Position numbers and translations under genes: made by a program. Under the pieces are notes generated by a model that was given only the letters and a program-made list of their open reading frames with translations, searched no databases and was not told the origin of the DNA. A DNA stretch of 64,000 nucleotides from an uncultured Clostridium sp. GTDB lineage: Bacteria; Bacillota; Clostridia; TANB77; CAG-508. The stretch's first letter is position 1, and the number at the start of each line of letters is the position of its first letter. Positions 36,091 through 46,184 of this stretch are shown piece after piece. The DNA lies in the NCBI GenBank assembly GCA_946499885.1, contig CAMMTN010000001.1, positions 1 to 64,000 on the forward strand, read 5' to 3'.

Positions 36091-36963
36091 CTACACTAAA
36101 ATATCATTTGGAATTTCAAAATTTTGTATTCCCATATAGCCAGGAGCTATTTCATATTTTTGAAATACTACTGTAACCTTCTTGTTTTCATCAATATAAA
36201 AATCTTGATATTCATTTTCTATTCCAGAAAATCCACCTTCGTTCTTCTCAAAATATATATTATTTTCATCTGCTTTTTTTCTTTCCTCTATTTGCTTTGT
36301 AACTTCTTTATCAACTATCTCTTTATAATTTTCTCCCAGTACATCTTTTAAATCCAGTTCCTCTCCAGTTTGTATATTGATGTTGTAAAAATATTGCTCA
36401 GTATATGCCGAAGCCAAACTTTCAAATTTTGTTATTATGAAAGATATTAGGTTATCATCTTGATAAGTTATTTCATAATTTACATCTATTAGCATTGGTC
36501 TGTAATCATCTAGATTTCCCCCTGTTGCAACTACGGCTTCTTGATATTCTTTTGCTCTTTGTTTTGCTTCGTCTAACACATTATTTATTTTTGTAGAAAT
36601 TTCATTATTTATTCTATTTTCTAATTCTGTATTTCCTGTATTTTGAATTGCAGGTACTCTTGCTTCTATTAACTCTGTATCAGTTTCTTCTTTATATTCT
36701 CTTACTGTAAATACTTTTGCTAAATTACTAATTACTGGAATTTCTTCCATAGATTTTGCAAAAGTTTCGTTAGTATTTAACAATACTATAAATAAAGCAA
36801 ATGTTGTAGCTAAAGCTACTGTAGCTCCTTTCATAAAAGAAGTAATATTACTTCTTTTATGAACAATATCTTTCTGATGAATCGCTCTATTTACCACATA
36901 TTCCAATTCATCAGGAATCTCTATTGAATCATATATTTTTTTACACTTTTTCAGTATACTCAT
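36091..36963 (-). CDS. RsiV-like anti-sigma factor
   Basis: The 290-residue protein has a cytoplasmic start (about residues 1-45), a membrane span (about 46-62) and an extracellular DUF4163/DUF3298-type domain (ARVPAIQNTG to the end). This is the layout of RsiV, which holds an ECF sigma factor and in Bacillus binds lysozyme. It starts three bases after the sigma gene, which supports co-translation and pairing. Lysozyme as signal is by analogy only. Confidence 0.82.
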   Translation of the reverse strand: MSILKKCKKIYDSIEIPDELEYVVNRAIHQKDIVHKRSNITSFMKGATVALATTFALFIVLLNTNETFAKSMEEIPVISNLAKVFTVREYKEETDTELIEARVPAIQNTGNTELENRINNEISTKINNVLDEAKQRAKEYQEAVVATGGNLDDYRPMLIDVNYEITYQDDNLISFIITKFESLASAYTEQYFYNINIQTGEELDLKDVLGENYKEIVDKEVTKQIEERKKADENNIYFEKNEGGFSGIENEYQDFYIDENKKVTVVFQKYEIAPGYMGIQNFEIPNDILV

Positions 36964-36966
36964 AAT

Positions 36967-37461
36967 CTATACTTTTCTCCTCTCATAATCTTTTTTAATT
37001 TCATTTAGTCCTTTGTATAACCTAGACTTTACTGTATTAGTGTTTGTATTAGTTATAACAGCTATTTCTTCTATTTTTAAATTTTCAAAAAATCTTAATA
37101 TTATAACTGTCTTTAGTTTATCATTCAAATTTTCTATTCTATTATATATATCTATATTTTCAACTATATTATCCTCATTATTTTGTGTACTTGTTTCGTT
37201 TTCCACTAATTCATATTCTATTATTTTTTTATTTTTCTTTACAGTTTGCAAAGCCTCGTTTATAAGAATTCTGTAAAACCATGTTTTTACGAATTCTTCT
37301 TGTTTTAACTTATGTATATTTTCTAAAGCTTTTGTTACAGCTTCTTGCACTATATCTAATGCCAAGTCTTGATTTTTTGTATACGTATACGCTATTTTAT
37401 ATAATTTGTTTTGATTTTCTTTTATATATTCTACCAGTATTTCACGAGCTACATGTGACAT
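36967..37461 (-). CDS. ECF sigma factor, SigV-like
   Basis: The 164-residue protein has region 2 (YTKNQDLALDIVQEAVTKAL) and region 4 (RFFENLKIEEIAVITNTNTNTVKSRLYKGL), and no other domain. It would direct RNA polymerase to envelope-stress promoters. It lies directly upstream of its likely anti-sigma gene and next to the O-acylation genes, as in lysozyme-resistance systems. The ribosome site is weak, and the start at 37461 is just past the stop of the DUF4358 gene. Confidence 0.92.
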   Translation of the reverse strand: MSHVAREILVEYIKENQNKLYKIAYTYTKNQDLALDIVQEAVTKALENIHKLKQEEFVKTWFYRILINEALQTVKKNKKIIEYELVENETSTQNNEDNIVENIDIYNRIENLNDKLKTVIILRFFENLKIEEIAVITNTNTNTVKSRLYKGLNEIKKDYERRKV

Positions 37462-37468
37462 TTATTTC

Positions 37469-37951
37469 TCATTCCTTTATATAATTATTTATTACATCAC
37501 TTACCTTTTTTGCATCATTTGATATGCATAATATTACATAATTCCCTTGTATTTTTAATACATTATTTTCTATTTTAAATACTTCTTTTGGCAAATAGCT
37601 TGCAAAAGCTTCTTTTCTTTCATCTATTCTTGTATTTATTTTTTCCTTAACAGTATTTAAATTGCTTTTATCATTTACTTGAAAAATAACTATTTCTTCG
37701 CTCGTTGCTCCACTTCCTTGATATGAAACTAATTCTTTTATTTCATCATTAGTAAAACCATAGTCTTTTATTACCATTTCCGAATCAGCTTTGATTAACT
37801 CATCTTCAAAAGCTCCACTTGTAACAATTTTATCTGCCAATTCATCTATATTTATTTGTATATTTTTATTTTTACTATTACTCCAAAATATTACTCCTAC
37901 TATTACTAATATTATCACTAAAATAACTATTGCTAAAATTTTTTTATTCAT
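37469..37951 (-). CDS. DUF4358-like protein
   Basis: This protein of about 160 residues has an N-terminal membrane span (about residues 4-22) and an extracellular domain. The spacing of FEDELIKADSEMVIKDYG, and the YQGSGATSEEIVIF and FASYLPKEVFKIEN segments, fit the DUF4358 family. In Clostridia this family is often found with MBOAT/DHHW genes. Its biochemical role is unknown to me. ATG 37951 follows AAGGAAAGGG; a GTG at 37960 is possible. Confidence 0.75.
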   Translation of the reverse strand: MNKKILAIVILVIILVIVGVIFWSNSKNKNIQINIDELADKIVTSGAFEDELIKADSEMVIKDYGFTNDEIKELVSYQGSGATSEEIVIFQVNDKSNLNTVKEKINTRIDERKEAFASYLPKEVFKIENNVLKIQGNYVILCISNDAKKVSDVINNYIKE

Positions 37952-38012
37952 TCTTATCACAACCCTTTCCTTTTATATTCTAACTAAAAATACGATATAT
38001 ATCAATATATTT

Positions 38013-38891
38013 TTACGAATTATTCTTCAAATACTTTAACCACTTCTCACAATAGCTTTTTCCTATATGAATTCCATCAGGACTTGTTTCCTCTGGTAAA
38101 TATCCTTCACTATTTACTAAAACTGATTGTACATCTAAATATTCTACATTTTCCTCTAATGCAACTTCTTTTACTAATTTGTTATATTGTTCTATTCTAG
38201 TGTTATTAAAATACTTATCTGACTTATCTCTTGATTTTGTTACTGGAATTATAGATTGTATATATATTTGAGTATCAGGTTTTATTTTTTTTATTTCTTT
38301 AATCAGTTCTTTGTATTTTGACTTAAATACTTGTGGATATGACCAGCCTAATTCATTTACTCCTAACATTATATACACTCTTTTTATATTTTTTCCCTTC
38401 ATATCTTCTAGTAAGGTTATCTTTTCCCCATTACTAGTTTTAACAAATTTCTTAGAAACTGCTGTATCCACCATTAATCCTACATAAGAATAGTCTTGAA
38501 CATCTTTTAATCCATTATACATTATAAAACCTTGTGTTCTAGAATCTCCAATAAAAGCAACTGTTTCATCAAATTTGACATTAGTACTTTTATTAATTGT
38601 TGTTTCTTCTTTTTTCTCTTCTTCTATATCGTTGTTTTCTTCTTTTTTCTCTTCATGTATATCATTGTTCTCTTCTATTATCTCATTTTTTGAATTTATT
38701 TGGTTTAAATTATTTACAATATTACTTTGTTCTTGATTGGTTACTTGATCTATGTTATTTGTCACATTTTCCTTCTTATCTTCCTTGTGAGTCATCTTAT
38801 TACCAATAATTCCTCCCAATATAATAATTATTACTAATGGTATAACTGTTGATATAACTCTATCTTTTCTTAGTTTTCTTTTTTTCTTCAT
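38013..38891 (-). CDS. SGNH/GDSL hydrolase-like protein, membrane anchored
   Basis: It has a basic start, one membrane span (about residues 12-30), an Asn/Glu-rich linker with two HEEKKEENNDI-like repeats, and an SGNH domain: GDSRTQGF with the nucleophile Ser, MLGVNELGW, and SPDGIHI with the catalytic Asp and His. It would remove or transfer acyl groups on envelope polymers. ATG 38891 follows AGGAAGGA. It probably heads the O-acylation and SigV unit. Confidence 0.88.
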   Translation of the reverse strand: MKKKRKLRKDRVISTVIPLVIIIILGGIIGNKMTHKEDKKENVTNNIDQVTNQEQSNIVNNLNQINSKNEIIEENNDIHEEKKEENNDIEEEKKEETTINKSTNVKFDETVAFIGDSRTQGFIMYNGLKDVQDYSYVGLMVDTAVSKKFVKTSNGEKITLLEDMKGKNIKRVYIMLGVNELGWSYPQVFKSKYKELIKEIKKIKPDTQIYIQSIIPVTKSRDKSDKYFNNTRIEQYNKLVKEVALEENVEYLDVQSVLVNSEGYLPEETSPDGIHIGKSYCEKWLKYLKNNS

Positions 38892-38924
38892 ATATACTAT
38901 CAATCCTTCCTAATGTACAAATCT

Positions 38925-39049
38925 GGTTGGAAAAGAATTAAATTTTGGCTAGGAAAACAAGTTTGAAATTTATGAGACGTACTATTTGTACGTTGATTAA
39001 ATTTCAAATGCAGTTTGACACCGCCAAAATTGTAATTATTTTTCAAGCT
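38925..39049. repeat. CTAGG imperfect palindrome, copy 2
   Basis: The outer arms GGTTGGAAAAGAATTA and its near-complement ending TTTTCAAGC enclose GGCTAGG on the left and GACACCGCC on the right. The tip is CGTACTATTTGTACG. It lies between the SGNH gene and the AI-2E gene. Confidence 0.8.
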
Positions 39050-39145
39050 TTTCCTTTCTGTTTTTTCTTTATACTATATTAGATAAAAAAGAAGATAAAA
39101 AAGTTTAAATTTCTTTATAGTTTTTTAAATATTTATCGTAAATAA

Positions 39146-39196
39146 AAAAAGATATAATGATAATCTCTAATCACCATTTATCATTATATCTTTTTA
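39146..39196. terminator. Terminator after the AI-2E-type gene
   Basis: AAAGATATAATGATAA and TTATCATTATATCTTT pair over 16 bases with A and T runs outside. Confidence 0.8.
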
Positions 39197-39201
39197 ATAA
39201 C

Positions 39202-40371
39202 CTAATACTCATTTTCTAAATTTTTTTCTTTTAATTTTTTATTAGTATTTTCTGAAACTATGGCATAAATAATTGAAACAACTGGAAGCCCTACTATCAT
39301 TCCCATAATTCCAAATAAGCTTCCTCCAATAGTTATTGCAACTAATACCCATATACTTGGAAGTCCAATATTTTTTCCTACAACATGTGGATATATTAAA
39401 TTTCCTTCTACTTGTTGTAGTACTATGATAAATATTAGAAATATGATTGCTTTTATTGGATCTACAGCTACTATTAATACTGCACCAATAAAACCTGATA
39501 TAAAAGCTCCTACTATTGGAACAAACGCAGTTATTGCTGTTAAGGCTCCAATTGGACCAGCATAAGGAATTCCTAAAACAAACATTCCTAAAGCACATAG
39601 TGAACCTAATATAATAGCTTCTTTTGCTTGACCTGTTAAAAAGCTTCTAAATGAATCTCTCGCAAGTCTACTTACTTTTAATATATAATCCGCTTTATCT
39701 TTATCCATACGAGCATAAATAAATTTTTTAGCTTGTACTTTTAATCCTTCTTTATTAGCTAGAATATATACTGCAAATACTACTGCTATAATAAAATTAA
39801 ATATTGTCGATACTAAGTTCGAAGCTTGTGTTATTGTAATATCTAGAACATTTTTTGATATATCCATAAGGCTTGTTTTTATGGTGTCTGTATTTATTTG
39901 TATACTTTGTATAAAATTATTAACCTCTGGTATTCTCTTAGTAATATCTATTGCAAAATTTTTAGTATCTTCTAAAAAATTAGGTATATTGCTTATTAAA
40001 TTTTTTATTACTTCAAAAAATTGTGGAATTATTAATATTAGTATTATTGTTATAACAGCCATGATTGTTATAATTGATAATATTATTGATGCTGTCCTTT
40101 TTAAATTATTAGTTTTTTTATTATTTTTTTGAGTTACTCTTTTAGAATTGTTTTTATTTTTTCTCGATATAAATATTTTGTTTTCATAAATAGTCATAAA
40201 AATATTTAGCACAAATGCTATTGCAAGCCCCCATATAAATGGTGAAATAATGTCTAAAAAGTATTTGATGCCTCCCCATACAACTTGTATGTTTAATAAA
40301 GCAATAAAAAGAACTATAGCAATAACAAGAATTTTTATAATTTGTCTTGTATTTTCTTTATCTAACTTCAT
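39202..40371 (-). CDS. AI-2E family transporter
   Basis: The 389-residue membrane protein has two N-terminal spans, further spans around residues 85-110 and 200-220, and a C-terminal group of spans with PYAGPIGALTAITAFVPIVG and QQVEGNLIYPHVVG, the signature of the AI-2E (PF01594) family. Members export small molecules or carry ions; the substrate is not predictable. ATG 40371 follows AAAAGGAGAGG. Confidence 0.93.
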   Translation of the reverse strand: MKLDKENTRQIIKILVIAIVLFIALLNIQVVWGGIKYFLDIISPFIWGLAIAFVLNIFMTIYENKIFISRKNKNNSKRVTQKNNKKTNNLKRTASIILSIITIMAVITIILILIIPQFFEVIKNLISNIPNFLEDTKNFAIDITKRIPEVNNFIQSIQINTDTIKTSLMDISKNVLDITITQASNLVSTIFNFIIAVVFAVYILANKEGLKVQAKKFIYARMDKDKADYILKVSRLARDSFRSFLTGQAKEAIILGSLCALGMFVLGIPYAGPIGALTAITAFVPIVGAFISGFIGAVLIVAVDPIKAIIFLIFIIVLQQVEGNLIYPHVVGKNIGLPSIWVLVAITIGGSLFGIMGMIVGLPVVSIIYAIVSENTNKKLKEKNLENEY

Positions 40372-40440
40372 TTAGAACCTCTCCTTTTTATATTTCATAT
40401 ATTTACATAATAGCAGATTTTTCCAAATTTTGCAACCATA

Positions 40441-41091
40441 TTATTCTTTTATCTTCACTCCCAACAAACTAATTAAATTAATTGCTTGGTATTCATTTAT
40501 AATTGCTCCTTTTATATCTTCTAAGGAAATTACTATTCCATCAATAAAAGAATTTGATAAATCAATGCTTTTTAAATTTGTTTTAAAAAATTGAGTTTGT
40601 ACTAAGTCTGCTTTTTCGAAGTATACATTTTTAAAAACATCTTCTTGAAAATACGCATTCCTTAATATTGTATTATCAAATAAAATATTATTTAGCCCTG
40701 ACAATGAAAAATTACTATATCCTGCATTTGTTTCTTTATAAATTACATTGTTTTGTATGGTTTCTGTAAAGTCGCAACCTGATAATTTACAGTTTATAAA
40801 TTCACACCTAATAAATGTTGATGCCTGAAAAGAAGTATTTGAAAAGTTGCAATTATCAAATATCACATCCATAAAAGTTATTTTTTCTAATTTGCTATTT
40901 ATGATATTGCACTTGCTAAATTTAACTACTTTAAATTCGAAATCATAAATTTCAATATTTTCTAAATTCTGATGCTCAATTATCTTATTTTCTATTTTTC
41001 CATCAACTTCATTTATTTCTTTCTCTAAATTTTGTAGTTTTTCTATATTATTTATCTCAAATAATATTTTTTGCGGTTTTTGTATATTCAT
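40441..41091 (-). CDS. Pentapeptide-repeat protein
   Basis: The 216-residue soluble protein has A(D/N)LxX-type pentapeptide repeats from about residue 60 to 185 (for example FDNCNFSNTSFQASTF, ADLVQTQFFKTNLKSIDL), which fold as a right-handed beta-helix. The target is unknown. ATG 41091 follows AAAGGAAC. Confidence 0.85.
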   Translation of the reverse strand: MNIQKPQKILFEINNIEKLQNLEKEINEVDGKIENKIIEHQNLENIEIYDFEFKVVKFSKCNIINSKLEKITFMDVIFDNCNFSNTSFQASTFIRCEFINCKLSGCDFTETIQNNVIYKETNAGYSNFSLSGLNNILFDNTILRNAYFQEDVFKNVYFEKADLVQTQFFKTNLKSIDLSNSFIDGIVISLEDIKGAIINEYQAINLISLLGVKIKE

Positions 41092-41196
41092 AATAATTAA
41101 TGTTCCTTTAAATTCAATATACGTATATCATAACAAAAAGCTAGTAATTTTACAACTACTAACTTTCATTTTTTACATTTATTTAACCAAATATCC

Positions 41197-42900
41197 TTAT
41201 TTATTAATTAATTCTAAATTTGCTTGTCTTTTTATTTTATTTGTTGTTGTCTTTATTAATGGTTCTTCTGAAATAATCATTCCTCTAATAGCTTTGTATT
41301 TTGGCATTATTTGATTAATATCTTTTATCTTATCAGCTAATACCTTATGTATTTCTTCGTCAGTCTCTACTTTGTAAGCTTCTTTCATAATTTCTCTGTC
41401 AAATATAATTTTGACATTTATTTTTATATCTTCTTTATCGTCAGATTGTTGTTTTCCAAATATAAAAGATTCTTTTACCCCTTCTATTTTATTAACTAAT
41501 GTTTCCATTTCTTCTGGGAATATATTCTTTCCGTTTTTTAGAACAATTACACTTTTCTTTCTTCCGCAAATAAATATATAGCCATCTTCATCTATTTTAG
41601 CTAAATCTCCTGTATAGAACCATCCATCTTTTAAAGATTCTTTTGTAGCTTCTTCATTACCGTAGTATTCAATCATTATATTTGGTCCTTTTACAACAAG
41701 TTCTCCCATTCCGTCTGCGTCTACATCTTCTAATTTTGCTTGTACGTGTGGTAGAGCTTTTCCTATAGATCCAACTCTAAAGTTTTCATTCGTTTCAACA
41801 GCAATTACTGGAGATGTTTCTGTTAGTCCATATCCTTGGCATAAGTTTATTCCCCAAGCTCTAAAATCCTCTTCTACATCTTTATCTAATGCAGCTGCTC
41901 CGCTTAAGAATAAACGAATATTCCCCCCGAATAATTTATTAATGTCTTTGAATATTTCTCTTTTTTCAGCCATACTTTTGTCTTTGTTTTCTTCCATTAA
42001 TTTTCTTACTGTTTCAAGTTTTCCCTCTTTTTCTAATGCTTTTATAATATTTTTATGCATATTTTCGTATATAGCTGGTACAAATGAAGCAAATGTTATT
42101 TGGTATTCATTTAAGTTTTGCATAATATGTCTTAAACCTTCACAAAAAGCTCTTTCTGCACCTAAGTATAAAGAGAATAACATTCCAACAGTACATTCAA
42201 ATACGTGATGTAATGGTAAGAATGATAATACTTTGTCGTTTGAATCTGCATCTAATACAGAGCAAAAATCCATTAAGTTTGATGCTAAATTTCTATGTGA
42301 TAATGCAACAACTTTTGATTTGGATGTTGTTCCTGAAGTAAATAACATAATTTGCATTTCTTCTGGATTTATTTTAGCATCAATAAATTCTCTATTTCCT
42401 TCTTCTACTAATTTCTTCCCTGTTTCAATTAATTCTTTTTGAGAATAAACACCTTCAATATTGTGTTCTAAATCCATAGATATTAAATGTTTTAATTTGT
42501 TTTTATCACTGTATTTGATTTTTTCTATAATCTCTTCATATTTTCCAGAGTAAAAAATAGCCTCTACTTCAGATCTTTCTATAAGTTCTTCTAATTCATT
42601 TGCTGGCAATGATTTATCTAGTGGAACTACTATTCCAGTACCGCAAACAACTGACATATAGCTAAGTTCCCATTCATATCTATTTTCTCCAATGACAGCG
42701 ATTCTTTTTCCCTTTAGTCCCATACTAATTAAAGCTGTTCCTAAATAATTTATCATATCTCTTATTTCTTTATGTGTATATGTCTTATATTTTCCTTCTG
42801 ATACTTTTATTTTATATCCTGGTCTATCTCCATAAATTTCACCTGTTTTGTTTAACATATCTTTTAAATCTGTAATTTGTATAATATTCTTGTTCATCAT
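41197..42900 (-). CDS. Long-chain fatty-acid-CoA ligase-like AMP-binding enzyme
   Basis: The enzyme activates a carboxylate with ATP to an acyl-adenylate and likely a CoA thioester. The 567-residue protein shows the P-loop MLFTSGTTSKSK near residue 190, YGLTETSPV near residue 360, YTGDLAKIDEDGYIF near residue 425 and KNIFPEEME. A closing lysine in TTTNKIKR completes the family. Long-chain fatty acids are the probable substrate by similarity. ATG 42900 follows AGGAGG. Confidence 0.88.
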   Translation of the reverse strand: MMNKNIIQITDLKDMLNKTGEIYGDRPGYKIKVSEGKYKTYTHKEIRDMINYLGTALISMGLKGKRIAVIGENRYEWELSYMSVVCGTGIVVPLDKSLPANELEELIERSEVEAIFYSGKYEEIIEKIKYSDKNKLKHLISMDLEHNIEGVYSQKELIETGKKLVEEGNREFIDAKINPEEMQIMLFTSGTTSKSKVVALSHRNLASNLMDFCSVLDADSNDKVLSFLPLHHVFECTVGMLFSLYLGAERAFCEGLRHIMQNLNEYQITFASFVPAIYENMHKNIIKALEKEGKLETVRKLMEENKDKSMAEKREIFKDINKLFGGNIRLFLSGAAALDKDVEEDFRAWGINLCQGYGLTETSPVIAVETNENFRVGSIGKALPHVQAKLEDVDADGMGELVVKGPNIMIEYYGNEEATKESLKDGWFYTGDLAKIDEDGYIFICGRKKSVIVLKNGKNIFPEEMETLVNKIEGVKESFIFGKQQSDDKEDIKINVKIIFDREIMKEAYKVETDEEIHKVLADKIKDINQIMPKYKAIRGMIISEEPLIKTTTNKIKRQANLELINK

Positions 42901-42979
42901 CTTTCCTCCTACTTTTAATCCTTTGAATACTTGTTTCTATAGCTATGCTTTTATTATAAATTATTTAATATACAATAAA

Positions 42980-43045
42980 AACACATAGTGCCATTTATAT
43001 TATTCAATGTGTAAATTAAAAATCCTATATAAATGACTATGTGTT
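42980..43045 (-). terminator. Long hairpin after the EAL gene
   Basis: AACACATAGT..CATTTATAT pairs with ATATAAATGACTATGTGTT over about 19 bases. It lies just past the stop of the EAL gene. Confidence 0.65.
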
Positions 43046-43059
43046 CAAATTTTATATTT

Positions 43060-45264
43060 TTACTTTTGGTTATTAAAATATTTTTCAAATTCATCTACTG
43101 GCAGTGGTTTTGAATAATAATACCCTTGAATTATATCACAACCTTTTTCTAATAAATATTCTCTTTGTTCTTTTGTTTCTACTCCCTCAGCTATTGTTTC
43201 TAAGTTTAATTCTTTTGCAATATTTAAAATGTAGTCTACTATGTTCTTTTCTTTTTTTTCTATTCTATCTACAAATGATTTATCAATTTTTATAATATCT
43301 GCTGGCATGTCTTGAAGCATACTAAGTGATGAATACCCAGTTCCAAAATCATCTATTGAAATCAGGAATCCTAACTTTTTCATTTTTTTCATTATCTCTA
43401 TTATATCGATTCCGTCATTCACAGCTGCACTTTCAGTTATTTCTAAATCTATGTTGTTAGGATTTATACCATATTTTTCAGTTATCATAGCATACTTTTC
43501 TAGGAAATTTTCTTCCATAAAATGTTGTCTTGATACATTTACTGATATAACTGGTTCTTTACCATATTTTTCTTTGCACATTTTCATATCTTTGCATACT
43601 TGCTCAAAAATATATAAATCTAATTTTAATATAAATCTATTTTTTTCAAAAAGTGGAATAAATTTGTTTGGCGGTATTAACTCTCCATTATGCTCCCATC
43701 TTACTAAAGCTTCTGCACCATATATTTTTTCAGTATTGGTATATATTTTAGGTTGATAATATACTTTAAATTCTTTTTTTAATAAAGCATTGTTTATTTC
43801 ATTTTCTATTTTACTTTCTTCCTCTATCTCTTTTTCGATTTTCTCATCATATATGTGATATTTATCAAACACGTCTCCTTTTGAAATAGAATGTGCGATA
43901 ATTGCTTTATCTAATACTTGTATAATGTCTTTATCATCTTTTTTTATTTTATATACCCCAATATTAATAGATAGATTATATAAATTATTATTTAATTTTA
44001 AATTTTCTATATTTCTTATTACACTATTTAGCAAATTAACAATATTTTTATTACTTTCAAATAATACTGCAAAAAAGTCATTAGAATATCTACAAATCAA
44101 ACTATTTTTATCTATAAATATTTTTTGTAATTCTTCTCCTATTCCAAATAAAATATTATCTCCTATTTTATACCCATAAGCTTTATTAATCATTTTAAAT
44201 TTATTAATATCAAGAACAAAAATGTACAAATCAGATATATTTTTTTCTAGCATCTCCTGTCCCTTTTCTCTAAAGAAATATACATTTCCTTTTTTTGTTA
44301 CAGGATCTATATATGCATATTGGTATAATTGTTTTTGCTTTTTATTATTAATAATTATTATATAAATACAAATAGAAACAAAAACTAGTATAACTACTAT
44401 TGATATAATAAATGTTGTAAGAAGTGCTCTATTTGCTTCACTAGCAATTGCACTTGATGGAATGAAAGTAAAAATAATCCACTCATTTTCCCCTATAGGC
44501 TCATAAACCATATAATATTTACCAGATATAGTTTCAAGTACATTTTCGCCAGAAATATCATTTTTTAAGTTGTTTTTTATAGTATTCTGAATAGATATAA
44601 ACTTTTCCTTTTCATTATTCTTTAATATTTGTTCTATAGATTCAAGTAAATTACCATTTTTTATTTCTCTATTTGCATTTACAACTATAACACCTGTTTT
44701 ATCTACAATATAGCTAAAACCTTTACCTTCAAATATTTTATTTGAAAATATATCTTTATATGATTCTGTAGTAACAATTAATAAAATTGCTATTCGTTCA
44801 CCATCTACATCTAAAGCCTTAGAATAAATGTTAATTTCTTCACCATCTATTTTACTAATTCTATTTTCAGAAACATGAATCTGGTTATTGGAAAAGAAAT
44901 TATCTCTTTCATCTGAATAATCAACTTGATACCCATCATTTGTTATAGTTATTCCATCTTCATACATAATAGCCATTCTTATAAATTTGCTTGTTATATC
45001 ACTTTTTTCGTACATTTCAAATATTTCTTCTTTATTAATTGTATTATCAGACATAATTTTATTTGTTATTGACTCTAATATAGCTTTTTGATCTTCTATT
45101 TCTTTATTTAAATTACTTGCATCATTTTTTACAATTGTTTTTATGCTATTAGTTGCATTTGCCTCTATTTTGTCTAACATATATGTCATATAGGCTAATA
45201 CCAATGTGATAAGTATAATGAATATTACTATAACAAAAAAAATCTGTTTATTAAGTTTTTTCAT
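43060..45264 (-). CDS. Cyclic-di-GMP phosphodiesterase with degenerate GGDEF
   Basis: The 734-residue protein has an N-terminal span (about residues 7-26), an extracellular dCache-like sensor (about 30-270), a second span (about 282-305), a GGDEF-type domain and an EAL domain. The GGDEF signature is replaced by YSNDF, so the cyclase is probably inactive. The EAL domain keeps EALVRW, TESAAV, DDFGTGYSS, KIDKSF and AEGVET, so phosphodiesterase activity is expected. It would lower c-di-GMP in response to an external ligand. No receptor gene is adjacent. Confidence 0.92.
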   Translation of the reverse strand: MKKLNKQIFFVIVIFIILITLVLAYMTYMLDKIEANATNSIKTIVKNDASNLNKEIEDQKAILESITNKIMSDNTINKEEIFEMYEKSDITSKFIRMAIMYEDGITITNDGYQVDYSDERDNFFSNNQIHVSENRISKIDGEEINIYSKALDVDGERIAILLIVTTESYKDIFSNKIFEGKGFSYIVDKTGVIVVNANREIKNGNLLESIEQILKNNEKEKFISIQNTIKNNLKNDISGENVLETISGKYYMVYEPIGENEWIIFTFIPSSAIASEANRALLTTFIISIVVILVFVSICIYIIIINNKKQKQLYQYAYIDPVTKKGNVYFFREKGQEMLEKNISDLYIFVLDINKFKMINKAYGYKIGDNILFGIGEELQKIFIDKNSLICRYSNDFFAVLFESNKNIVNLLNSVIRNIENLKLNNNLYNLSINIGVYKIKKDDKDIIQVLDKAIIAHSISKGDVFDKYHIYDEKIEKEIEEESKIENEINNALLKKEFKVYYQPKIYTNTEKIYGAEALVRWEHNGELIPPNKFIPLFEKNRFILKLDLYIFEQVCKDMKMCKEKYGKEPVISVNVSRQHFMEENFLEKYAMITEKYGINPNNIDLEITESAAVNDGIDIIEIMKKMKKLGFLISIDDFGTGYSSLSMLQDMPADIIKIDKSFVDRIEKKEKNIVDYILNIAKELNLETIAEGVETKEQREYLLEKGCDIIQGYYYSKPLPVDEFEKYFNNQK

Positions 45265-45388
45265 AAAAAAATCTACCTTCCATATAAATTTATTAAAAAA
45301 CTTATTTAATTTTTATACTATTATCAAATTATCTATGTAATAAATCCATATAATTTATTATATCTAAAAAAGATTCATATTAGATAAA

Positions 45389-45415
45389 AATAAAGCAGTT
45401 TTTTACTGCTTTATA
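45389..45415 (-). terminator. Terminator after gerW
   Basis: TAAAGCAGT and ACTGCTTTA pair around a short loop, followed by a T run on the minus strand. Confidence 0.7.
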
Positions 45416-45453
45416 TTGTATTTTTAATTTTTATAATTGTCAAGAATTGTATT

Positions 45454-46086
45454 TTATTCTTCATCATAATTTTCTTTTCCCTCAGTTTCATCATATTCAT
45501 ATTCGTAATCTACTGGTAAGGCTGGTTGTTGATTAAGATTTGCTGGATGTTGAGGTCTACTCCTTCTCGGACGAATTTTGCTTTGTATTGTTTCGGTTAA
45601 ATTTTCTATAGTTTCCTTTGCTTCTCTACGTTCTCTTTCATTTCTTCTTGCTTCTTCTTTCTTTTCTTCTTTTTTGTTTTGCATAGATTTATTTAAGTAA
45701 CAATTTGCTTTTTCCATTAAATCTGGCACATAGTCTATTAGCTTGTCTAAAGCAGAGGAATGATTAACAGGTAATAATTTTACATTATTAGGACTTACCA
45801 CTAAAAATGCAACTGGAGATATGCTTACTCCTGCTCCAGAACCACCTCCAAATGGCAATCTATATTGTATAGCTTCTTCTTTTTCCTTTTTTGTGTACTC
45901 ATCAAGAGTTTCTCCCTTAAATTCGCTACCTCCTGCTGCAAAACCAAACCCCACTTTAGATATTGGTATAATTACCATATTATTACTTGTTTCTATTGGC
46001 TCCCCTATAATTGTATTTACATCTACCATATCCTGTATGCTATTCATTGCCGTAAGCATAAGACCTTCTATTGGATGTTCGCTCAT
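45454..46086 (-). CDS. gerW: GerW-family spore germination protein
   Basis: The 210-residue protein has the GerW/YtfJ core: HPIEGLMLTAMNSIQDMVDV at the start, IIPISKVGFGFAAGGSEF and PFGGGSGAGVSISPVAF. In Bacillus GerW is needed for germination with some nutrients. The C-terminal third is charged and lower in complexity, unlike the shorter Bacillus protein. ATG 46086 follows AAAGGAATG. It forms an apparent unit with the DUF2953 gene upstream, a common arrangement. Confidence 0.92.
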   Translation of the reverse strand: MSEHPIEGLMLTAMNSIQDMVDVNTIIGEPIETSNNMVIIPISKVGFGFAAGGSEFKGETLDEYTKKEKEEAIQYRLPFGGGSGAGVSISPVAFLVVSPNNVKLLPVNHSSALDKLIDYVPDLMEKANCYLNKSMQNKKEEKKEEARRNERERREAKETIENLTETIQSKIRPRRSRPQHPANLNQQPALPVDYEYEYDETEGKENYDEE

Positions 46087-46184
46087 ATTTTTATCACATT
46101 CCTTTCCTTAGAGACGTTGTCTCTTTAAAATTTCTTATTGATAATATGTACAAATTTTGTTTAATTTATACAATATTTAATAAT

